Source: Ampullaceana balthica (taxonomy: Eukaryota; Mollusca; Gastropoda; Lymnaeidae). From it: 64,000 nt of DNA. Positions 47,565-57,600 of the stretch are shown here, piece after piece. The DNA lies in the NCBI GenBank assembly GCA_944989445.1, contig CALYLW010000041.1, forward strand, positions 1,885,399-1,949,398, written 5' to 3'. The notes below the pieces were generated by a model. The model made no database searches, was not told the origin of the DNA, and worked only from the letters and a program-made list of their open reading frames with translations. How positions within the stretch are numbered: the first letter of the stretch is position 1; each line of letters begins with the position of its first letter. Both the position numbers and the translations under genes were made by a program.

Positions 47565-48118
47565 AAAACAAACCCGTAGAAACAAAGTTTTTGACTATAA
47601 ATCCCTTATATATGAGACATAACTAACAGTATTGATTATTTTCAAACGCGACAAACATTTACAGACTGAATCCGTCTTAACTCAACTTTGCTTCATAACC
47701 CTGGTGGTGGGTGGGAGTGGGGAAAAGTCTGGTCACCGATCGCTGGACCGAGCTCAGCGTGACACGTAAAATGTAAACAGAAGCACGCCGGTACTTCGAT
47801 GGGTCGCGTCAACGCGTGACTGAACAATCACGTGAAAATAAAACAAACCCGTAAAAACAAAGTTTTTGACTATAAATCCCTTATATATGAGACATAACTA
47901 ACAGTAATGATTATTTTGAAACGTGACAAACATTTACAGAATGAATCTGTCTTAACTCAACTTTTCTTCATAACCCTGGGGGGTGGGGGGGGGGAGAGGT
48001 GAAAAGTCTGGTCACCGATTGCTTGACCGAGCTCAGCGTGACACGTAAAATGTAAACAAAAGCACGCGGGTACTTCGATGGGCCGCGTCAACGCGTGAAC
48101 TCAAACTCTCAAAAAATG
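47565..48118 (+). mobile_element. Dispersed repeat 'R1', two copies head to tail
   Basis: The first copy is about 47565-47840 and the second about 47841-48118. Both start AAAACAAACCCGTA(A/G)AAACA and both stop in the CGCGTCAACGCGTGA region, so each lacks the 3' half. The shared stop point hints that the pair formed by duplication or that this is a defined subfamily. Confidence 0.75.
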
Positions 48119-48770
48119 TCAATACATCAATATACATAATTAATTTTGCAATCTCTGTCACGTCTGTCCTTGACGCTATGCGAGGTCACTCCCGATAGAT
48201 AAAAATGAAAATATAGAAGTAAGAATGTTGCTTTCGAGAGTAACAAAATGTGTTTCTGGCCATAAAATATAGTGACGTGACGTCATTATTTGAGCTTTTA
48301 TTAATGTGTGAAGGGAAAAAGTAAAAAGAGCCATGTTTTATTTGATGTGATTAATATTATTAATATTTTTTGTATTTAATGTCCGTTTTTGTGTATGTGT
48401 CCATGTCAATATTACGTACGTAATTACAAATTTAATTTTCTATATCAATGTATAACATTCGTGTTTCGGTTTATGAAATTTATAATTGGTTGTCATTTCG
48501 TTGTCAAGTTTCGATGCGTTTTGAACTACAAAGCCATTATTTAGTACTGCAAATGAAATTTGTCAACTTATGCTTCAGTTTAGCGTTTGTTTTTTCTTGT
48601 ATACACTTTTAGATTGCATATTTGTATGTTAAAAAAATAACATATTTAAAAATCGAACTCCTCCCCACAATAGTTTTTGTTTGATTGTTATTTACATGTA
48701 ATATTTTAATGCGTTTTAGACTAATTTTGATTTAAAAAATCTTTGCTTTTAATATAGAACTGGAAGGGGT
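48119..48770. other. No gene recognised
   Basis: AT-rich sequence without recognised features. Confidence 0.4.
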
Positions 48771-49310
48771 GCTGACTTGACAATAATGAAAACGTTTATT
48801 TCAATTCCTAAAAAAACGTGTATATTAAATTGTATATACGATTAACTGTTGATACTGTAATATTTTCTTTTATCCAGTGATAAACTTTACTTCAAAGGTT
48901 TCATGCAAAATAAATAGTTCTTTGTTATTCATATTTGTAAATAGTTTATTATTAGTACATTTTTATTTACATGTTTTTGATAATGTAAAGTTAACAATGT
49001 ATGGACTTTTGGCGCATAAACTGACAAGTCATAATATATCTTGAAAAGGTGCTGACTTGACAATAATAAAAACGTTTATGTGAATTACTAACACGTTTAT
49101 ATTAAATTGTAAATATGAGTAACAGTTGATCATTTAATCTTTTCTATTATCCTGTGACAAACTTTGCATCCTAAGTTTCATGAAAAATGAATAGTTCTTT
49201 GTTATTAACATGTGTAAAAATTACATTTTATTTGTTTACACGTTTTGGTAATGTTGTGGTAATAATGTATGGACAAATGGGCGAATAAACTGACAAGTCT
49301 TAATCATCAA
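48770..49310. repeat. ~270-bp direct duplication
   Basis: Two diverged copies (about 48770-49040 and 49047-49310) share GGTGCTGACTTGACAATAAT, AAAACGTTTAT, AATAGTTCTTTGTTATT and AATAAACTGACAAGTC in the same order. Confidence 0.75.
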
Positions 49311-49337
49311 TGAAGCTTAAACGGCTTCAAATCACAG

Positions 49338-49667
49338 ATGTTCTTGATGTGGATCACATTGCAGTCACATAATTTATTTTTTAACGCATTGTGCTGTATT
49401 ATTGGTGCACTCACAATTGGTGCGCACTATTCAATGCCGCAAGTTAACGTCTGGCTGACTCCTCAGCAATATTTGTCAATACATCGAACTCCAAACTTCT
49501 TTGCTGTAGTATCACCTTATGCTGTGTGTAATTCACTATGCATTTACTATTATCCTGATTATAACATTATTATTAATGCAAACTTATATAACGCGAAGCC
49601 TAAGATTGGAGGTTTTCTCATAACACATATATTCGTTTATATAAACAAAATATATACTATACTATAA
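49338..49667 (+). other. Unassigned 109-codon open frame
   Basis: Its translation has hydrophobic N-terminal stretches and no recognised domain. Codon use looks AT-driven. I list it only because it is long for such AT-rich sequence; it is probably chance. Confidence 0.15.
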
Positions 49668-50585
49668 CCGTTCGTAATGCTAGATTTTAGAAAGCGCACC
49701 GCTAAAACATATCCTTGAAAAAAATACTGAAAAAAAAACTTTATAAATAAAAAAAAGAGGAAAACGCTATTTTCAAACGTCCGCATAAAATTGTTCAATA
49801 TGGAAAAGAGATTTAATTTTTCTCTCTTGGTCTCTACATTTTCTGATTATTTACTATTCGGCTTTCAGGCAAAAGGGACAATTACAAAAACTGAAATATA
49901 TCCATTTTGAAAACTTTCGTCATTTTTGACGGGTAATACACTAGTTAAAATATAGAAATCCTAGGTTGTGCTGCGGCGCCGTGCCACCTGCGGCTCCCAC
50001 CTTTTTCAAAAGCCCAACTAACTTGTCCTTGTATGATACATACGTAATATTCCTGAAATGTACACAAAGTACTTATATAATATTATTTTACAGTGCTAAT
50101 CACCACACGATTTTTTAACTAATTTTAGAAAGCAGCGCACCAAAATACTGCACCGAAAACTAACTCTTTGAGTCAGTCAGCACTGTTTACAACACAAATG
50201 CTGACGTCAAAGGTTCGCGTGTTGTTTGGTTAATGTTAATCTGGAAACCAAAATGATTATGATTTTTAAGTCTTTTTTTTCAATTAAAAAAACAGAGTGA
50301 TGTCCCTTAGCGTTAGGCCACAGTCATACATAATTGAGGGTAAGTATATATATGATGATTAGGAAAAAAGATATAAGAGGAAACTGCAGTCACGTTAGGT
50401 AGAAGAACCCCCAGAGAAGATAAATTATTCGAAAACTTAAAAACTAAGGAAAGTGAGTATGGTGCCAAGAAGCTTTCTCCAGCAAGCACACAATAAGCAT
50501 TGAAAACATGATAACAATAAAATAAAAACCTAAACTGTAACGTAAGGTCCAGAAGGACAGCAATCAGTATATCCTTTTATCAATT
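49668..50585. other. No gene recognised
   Basis: It contains a CAATATGGAAAAGAGATTTA fragment (49795) of the repeat seen at 17560. Otherwise AT-rich. Confidence 0.4.
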
Positions 50586-50589
50586 TAAA

Positions 50590-51085
50590 AAAAACTGTTG
50601 TACACACCTGATTGTTAAGCACACCTGATTGTTGTACACACCTGATTGTTGTACACACCTGATTGTTAAGCACACCTGATTGTTGTACACTGTGCTTTTT
50701 TCTAGCAGAACGCATCTGCTACGGCGTTTCGGTATCTTTTTTCCAGAGACTTTTTTATATTACTACCTGGAATGTTTGGTCTTATCGCTTTTTCAGGTTG
50801 TGTTAAATGTGCGTTCCGGTACCTTTTGTCATAGAAAAAAGTACTTGTTGTACACACTGATTGTTGTACACATCTGATTGCTGTACATACCTGATTGTGG
50901 AGCACAGCTGATAGTAGAGCACAACTGAATGTTGAGCACACCTTATTGCTGTACACACCTGAATGCTGTTCATAACTGATTGTAGAGCACACCTGATGTG
51001 GCGCACACCTGATTGATGTACACACTTGATTGTTGAGCACACCTGATTATTTTACACACGTGATTGTTGTGCAGACCTGATTTGA
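50590..51085. repeat. ~16-17 bp tandem repeat in two blocks
   Basis: The unit is GTACACACCTGATTGTT with variants AAGCACACCTGATTGTT and GAGCACACCTG. Blocks at 50594-50690 and 50845-51085 are separated by about 155 bp of unrelated sequence. Confidence 0.9.
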
Positions 51086-51484
51086 TCTACTCTCCCAAGC
51101 CCACTGATAGGAGGTAGTTACTTCTTATTACAGACGTCACGTGAAGGCGTCTCAAACACTTTCAATTTACACCCTTTACTATTCTTCTTCCATCGAACAC
51201 CTAACTTTCAATAACGCATGCACCCACATTGGAATGACCTACCAATATGGGAAAAGACATCCCAAAATGTTATAGTCCCACACACATTGGATATAGCCAC
51301 CAAAAAGAGAGAAGACCGTCTCTTCCTTAGGTACAGATCCATCGGCATGGGATGAATCTGACATAGGATAGACCCAAGCAATAGCAAAGTCCACCTCTCA
51401 TTGTGGGTCGGACAAACCGGTTTGGGAGAGACTTCCTCCTCCTATAGTCCTCCGACTTTGTCCAATTTTTAATATTATAAATAA
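51086..51484. other. No gene recognised
   Basis: Higher GC than its surroundings, with no recognised motif. Open frames here continue from the adjacent minisatellite. Confidence 0.35.
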
Positions 51485-51489
51485 TGTAC

Positions 51490-52272
51490 TGCGTACTGAC
51501 GAGGCAACACGTCATGGGAGGGCGTACTGATAGGGCAACATGATATGGGAGGGCGTACTGATAGGGCAACATGACATGGGAGGGCGTACTGATAGGGCAA
51601 CATGATATGGGAGGGCGTACTGATAGGGCAACATGATATGGGAGGGCGTACTGATAGGGCAACATGATATGGGAGGGCGTACTGATAGGGCAACATGATA
51701 TGGGAGGGCGTACTGATAGGGCAACATGATATGGGAGGGCGTACTGATGAGGCAACATGATATGGGAGGGCGTACTGATGGGGCAACATGATATGGGAGG
51801 GTGTACTGATGGGGCAACATGATATGGGAGGGCGCACTGATAGGGCAACATGATATGGGAGGGCGTACTGATAGGGCAACATGATATGGGAGGGCGTACT
51901 GATGGGGCAACATGATATGGGAGGGCGTACTGATGGGGCAACATGATATGGGAGGGCGTACTGATGAGGCAACATGATATGGGAGGGCGTACTGATGGGG
52001 CAACATGATATGGGAGGGTGCACTGACAGGGCAACACGACATGGGAGGGCGTACTGATAGGGCAACACGACATGGGAGGTTTTACTGAAGGGGCAACACG
52101 TAATGGGAGGGCGTAGTGAAGGGGCAATACGTCTTGGGAGGGCGTACTGATGGGGCAGCACGACATGGGAGGGCGTACTGAAGGGGCAACACGTCATCGG
52201 AAGGCGTACTGAAGGGGCAACAAGTTATGGGAGGGCGTAGTGACGGAACAACACGTCATGGGAGGGCGTACT
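51490..52272. repeat. 31-bp minisatellite, about 25 units
   Basis: The unit contains GATATGGGAGGGCGTACTGA and TAGGGCAACAT (positions vary as TAGGG/TGGGG/TGAGG). The centre is uniform; the right edge (52060-52272) is diverged. Because 31 is not a multiple of three and no unit has a - strand stop, three overlapping long - frames (176-279 codons) arise. Confidence 0.95.
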
Positions 52273-52285
52273 AAGATTTTTTGAA

Positions 52286-52645
52286 AGCGAAATAAAATTA
52301 ACAAAAAAAAACTTTAAAAAAAAAGATGAGGCCCAGCTGCAGTGAGGAATGCAGAATCTTCATGCAGAAAATAATTTTTTAGTCACAAACTAAGTAGTCA
52401 CACAGGGGACTCAGAACTTTTGTGTTAGTTGATCAAATTTTATATCTCACATTAAATCCCACAATCGATCACAATAAATATCAATAAAACTTCTGAGTTC
52501 TGAGTCCCCCTGTGTGACTACATAGTTTGTGACTAAAAAAATTAATTATTTTCTGCACTTTCATGCGAGATTCTGCATTCCTCACTGCAGCTGGGCCTCA
52601 TCTTTTTTTTTAAAAAGTTTTTTTTGTTAATTTTATTTTCTACTT
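52286..52645. repeat. Foldback element: ~145-bp arms, ~65-bp spacer
   Basis: Left AAATAAAATTAACAAAAAAA...GATGAGGCCCAGCTGCAGTG...GTCACACAGGGGACTCAG matches, in inverse, CTGAGTCCCCCTGTGTGAC...CACTGCAGCTGGGCCTCATC...TTAATTTTATTTTC. A few indels separate the arms. Confidence 0.85.
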
Positions 52646-52709
52646 TTACTCGTTAACAAAAGATTTGTAGAACTTAATTTCATTTATGAAAATTTAAACT
52701 CTTTAAATA

Positions 52710-52975
52710 ATCCCGTAAAAACAAAGTTTTGATTATAAATCCCTTATAAATGAGACATAACTAAAAAGTATTGATCATGCTTAAACACGACAAACATTTA
52801 CAGATTGAGATTGCCTTAAATCATCTTTGTTATGGCTGAACTTAACTCAGCGTGACGCGTAACATGTCAACAAAGGCTGGCCGCTACATATAGAGATAAA
52901 CTAAAAATGCATTAATTTAATTACGGTACATTCGATCGATCTGAAAATGTAATAGCTTAATCCTCCCCACAAGCA
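52710..52975 (+). mobile_element. Dispersed repeat 'R1', internally deleted
   Basis: It starts CCCGTAAAAACAAAGTTTTG and reaches ATTACGGTACATTCGATCG at about 52920, with the middle shortened. Confidence 0.7.
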
Positions 52976-53244
52976 AAACCTACTGTGAAAATGTCAGCAC
53001 TCTAGCAAGTCAAAAAAACGTTTTTAGGAGCGTTTTGAAAAAGTTGACGACGATCCGGAAGCGTTGACGCGTTGATGACATATACAGATCCGGAATCGCG
53101 CACGAGTTAATAGAAAAGGGGCCCCAATAAACACACACACACACACACACACACAAGCTGAATCGACTTTCCTCGATCACACTTTCTGTGTATTATCGAA
53201 TTAATGATTGCAAAGTCACGTAAAGCGTTGAAATTAAGAACCGA

Positions 53245-53505
53245 ATGACAAGTAACAATACATTTAAAGCCCTTTTGATGAAGGCATATCGTCCACACAA
53301 CATGTTGATCTCACCCACCACGGGGGGTATTGATAACCGTAAAAAAGTTAATGTGGTTGTTTTAAATGATGGATCGATCAAGCACACAAAAACGAAACAG
53401 TTTATCTCAAACTTTGACATGGTCATGGCCTTTGACCTACAAGCAGTGCATGTGAAGTTTGGTGATAAACCCCTTTCTTGCGAAATCTTAGAACTGAAAT
53501 GTTAA
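53245..53505 (+). other. Unassigned 86-codon open frame, possibly an exon or relic
   Basis: The translation (for example KVNVVVLNDGSIKHTKTKQF and NFDMVMAFDLQAVHVKFGD) has a more balanced composition than nearby chance frames. I do not recognise a family, and a 77-codon frame overlaps on the other strand. A (CA)n tract precedes it at 53133-53155. Confidence 0.25.
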
Positions 53506-54159
53506 GAAATGTGAGGATAAAATGATAAAATGTCTCCAAGAGGTTTTGAAATCGAAAATTATTTTTACATTATAAATAACGATAAAAAAGAATTTTAAAT
53601 CTTTTTTTTCTTCTTCAGAACGGTGTGCCTTCAAATATTTATTAAAGGAAGAATATCTGTAGGAATAAACTAGCTGACAGGCTCATTACTGACTAACTGA
53701 TTGAAAGAACCCTACCACGCTTTATAACTATAAGGACACGCAACTTTGTCGTTTGGTTATATTAAATAACACTAGCACTTTCGGTGCATCCAATTTTTTA
53801 ATCGGAGTTTTAAAAAGGGTTGATGTAACAAATCTGTTCTGTAATACAGCTGGGACAAGAATATATTCACACATTTCATGGGCGGCCAGGGCGCGATAAA
53901 AGAGCACGTACCGTAATGGAATTCATACATGTTATATAATAAAAAAATAATTCTTCTTTGAACTAACCAGAAGCTACGCCAAAAATGATCATCTTGTGAC
54001 ATTCGGAACAGAGAACAACTTTTTACCGGCCTCTACATCTAGACAGATATTTAACTTGAAAACCTCCTGAGATATGAGCACTACGTGAAGCTTAACATTG
54101 AGTCAGGTGTATTTACTGAGCTCCCAACAACAGGTGTTACAGGTAAGGCAGTACGACAA
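53506..54159. other. No gene recognised; downstream flank of HtrL-like gene 2
   Basis: The 3' UTR of gene 2 probably extends into the last part of this interval. Nothing else recognised. Confidence 0.4.
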
Positions 54160-54628
54160 CTATTTCTGAACAAAGGGATCTTTCCAGTGTTTATATTGTT
54201 TGTCTTCATTCATACTTTTATTGAACAGTTTGAAAACCTCGTACCAGTCCCCAGGCACCAGATGAAACAAAGACGGTTTCTTGTAGTACAGCAGCATGTA
54301 CATCGTCTGGTCATCATCCACGACGCCATGTCTCATCCACTCATCCACTTGTTGTTTCTGCATCTCGTACAATTCTTTGAACGCCTCCCCGCCCCCTGCG
54401 ATAAACCCCCCTACCAGTATGTTGATGCTCATCTTATGGAGCCAGGATTTGAACATTTGAAACGCTCGTACTCCGGGATGACGGTCTATGAAGGTCACCT
54501 TGTCGCTGTGCTCAAACACTCCTTTGGGCATCCACATGTTATCCTTTGGATACACGTCATTCCCGTGACCGTATCCACCGTCCATCCACATGAAATAGGT
54601 CGTATTGAATGGGTTTTCCCGTACAGCT
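54160..54628 (-). CDS. HtrL-like gene 2, coding exon 4
   Basis: It follows acceptor TCCCCAG and encodes AVRENPFNTTYFMWMDGGYG to KDPFVQK, then TAG at 54160-54162. It is aligned with exon 4 of gene 1 up to FKLFN. Confidence 0.88.
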
Positions 54629-57600
54629 CTGGGGATAGAAGGGGGGAGAGGTGAGATAAAATAACAGAACACCATATTTTTAAAGCAGTGCTTCTCAAAC
54701 TTTTTAGCATGGTGTACCGGCAGGAAATTTTCCATTGCTCCAGGCACCAGTGCAGTTTTTACCTATCTTGACGTGCCAGCGAAATGTAATTTATTGTATT
54801 TTTTCCTTTTATGTGCTTATTGCCGAAAAATTGGCATATTCTATAGGGTTAGTAATAATGGTTGCAAATGGATGATTATAGTTATATTTTTCTGCCTTTT
54901 TTATAACTTCTGCGGACCGGCGGCGGATTGCCCAGCACTGTTTTAGAGTACACATATACAATCAACTAGAAGAGACTATACTCATGTTCACCTTTATAAT
55001 TATAAACGTTTAACCTAGTTTACTTGATTGAGATTGTTTATTTCATTTGGCAATGATTGAGCGGGGACGTTAAATCATATTCGTATTATATACACCAGGG
55101 GTCGCCAGACCTGCAGAAACTAAGAGACATTAAAAAAAAATAAATGAATATTAGCAGTGCAGTTACACAATTAACAAATATTTAAGTATCAAAATTTATG
55201 AATAGAAATACAGTGCATATAGAGTCATTGTAATACACATTAACTGTTATGATTCTCCTGAGAAGACTTTAAAAAAAAACTATTAAATATTTAAAAATCT
55301 AGCAGTTGTGGACTGTGGTGTGCAAAGGTTCTGTTGGATGCTAATTACTAGTTACTGCTGAGTGCTTCGATTTTATGAACTTTATTATTATATGGAGTAC
55401 AAAGATTCATTTGTAAATATGTCATCAGTCGACAAAGTCTGGAATTATTTAGATATAATATAGATATTAATTTCCGGCATTCTTATTAATAAAATCCCCA
55501 TTACAATAGGGTTTGTTTAGCACGAGCAATATTGCAAGTGATGGCATAACTTTTCTCAATTGAAGTGACCCCTTCTTTGCTAAAGGCAGAAAAAGGGATA
55601 ATGTCTGCAGCTGAAACATTCCAGACTTGATCTCAGCAAACTTGCTTTTTCTTAATTCAGATTGCAGTGGACACTGCGATGTAAACTATTCATGACTTTT
55701 TTAAAAGCGTCCCTTCAAATTGTTACATTTGGAAATGGTCTAGCGGTGTTTGACAGGGGAGACAAATGGCGTACCGTCTTTTTCAATAAATCATCCCAAG
55801 TTTTCTTCCCATTCTGACTAAAAACTTATATTTTCTTCTTTATATTTTCGTTATGTGCACTTGTTGACATATTGGAAAAAAAATTGAAAATACATTACTT
55901 AATTTAGTTGGACTAACATAAAGGGTCAATACTTCAATATAAACATTTTTACCGAAACCGGAACGAGCAATTTAACAGTTTTCATTACCAACCAATCAGA
56001 AACCATTGGCTTCCTTTCACTTTAAAATTTTTATATAAGCCCAAATTAATTTCAGCATGATAATTCTATTATATTTTATCTTTAAAAACTGTTTATTTAT
56101 GTTTGATATTATATATTTCAAACAAAACGTTTCAAATTCATAAATCGTTCGAGAGCCGCAATTTGATCACAGAAGAGCCGCATGCGGCTCGCGAGTCGCA
56201 GTTCGGTCACCGTTGATATACATCTTCTATATATATAATTCACCAAAGCAAGATAGAGTATTTGCAAATAAGCATGACGAATGACCCTCGCTGGGGTCGA
56301 CCAATCATTTTATGCTTGGCAAGCGGAGGTGGTGGAGAGAGATAGAGTCATCTCGAGACCAACAATGGTGCTTGCGTTCACTTTCGTTGTTCCTTCACAG
56401 AATAACATGTGAATCGTAGTGCAGTGGTTATCACGTCTGCTTTACACGCTGAACGTCCTAGGTTAAAGTCCCAGCTTAAACATTATACAGAAGATTATTG
56501 CGTCCTACGCTCATCCATGGTTTGTGTCTAGTCCAGCATTCTTATTAGAGTTTTTGATACAGTTAATGGAATCTGGAAATGAAATGGATTTAACGCGTGG
56601 AATGGGTTGCCTGAAGAAACCAGGAAAACCATCACGTTATCATTATTAAAAAAAACCTGTGATGGTTTTCCTGGTTTCTTCAGGCAACCTATTCCACGCG
56701 TTAAATCCATTTCATTTCCAGATTCCATAAACTGTATCACTGACCGTTGTTATCCTATTTTAAATGTATAATTTTTACCGACCTGTCCATTAAGTAAAGT
56801 TTGGAAAGCTGCAAGATGTCATAGTCCGGTACGTAAGCCTCACACAACTTTTGTTGGAATAGCTCATTATATTTCTGATACTGGGAGCTGTTCATAATTT
56901 CTGCTATTCGGTCTCTGAACCTGATCATCAAAGAAAGACATCGATATATAGTTTGAAAGTGCAATATTCTCAAAAGTATTTGAATATTGACACATTCGAA
57001 AGCCAACTCTTTGTCTAAAATACAATATCACTGATAAGCCTTTTTTTGAATGAAAAGCCCAACTCCCTACAGCCCAATCAATCTTTTCCTTAACTTTACA
57101 ACGAAGTACACCAAATACATGGTGTCTGTTTACGATACTGAAAAAATATAGACTTTAATTTATAAAGTTACTTATTGGAAACCTACGGTTTACGCCTCAA
57201 ATATAACCCATGATGAAATCTCTACAAAAAAATAATTAAGAACGGGAATCTTTTATTTTAGAGTGTTACTTTCCCAGACTTGCTTTAAATGTGAATGAAT
57301 GATTAAGCTAGAAGGCCAAAGAAAAACCGGGAATTAATTAAAAAAAATAACAACAACATTGGTCCAGGCTGAAAAGTAAAGCATTAAAAAACTTTAAATA
57401 AAGAAGCTGTGTTTTTCTTTTTAAAACCTTAGAACTCTCTATATTTTTTGAAAAAAAAATGCTCCAAGTAAACGAAAACGCTTTCATTAGGTTGTTAGTA
57501 ATGTTAGTCCTACATCTTACCATGGCGTCAGTAGCAAACTGGCACTATGAAAAGATTAATGCCATTTTTAAACAGCGCTCTTTAGAGCCGTAGCATCAAA

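Noticed and set aside
49338..49667. Small membrane protein gene
   Set aside because: There is no recognisable family, AT-driven composition and no supporting splice or start context; kept only as a low-confidence frame.
51327..52197. Long - strand frames (176-279 codons) with CCPISTPSHIMLPHQYALPY-type repeats
   Set aside because: Three frames overlap over the same 31-bp minisatellite. None has non-repeat coding sequence or a domain.
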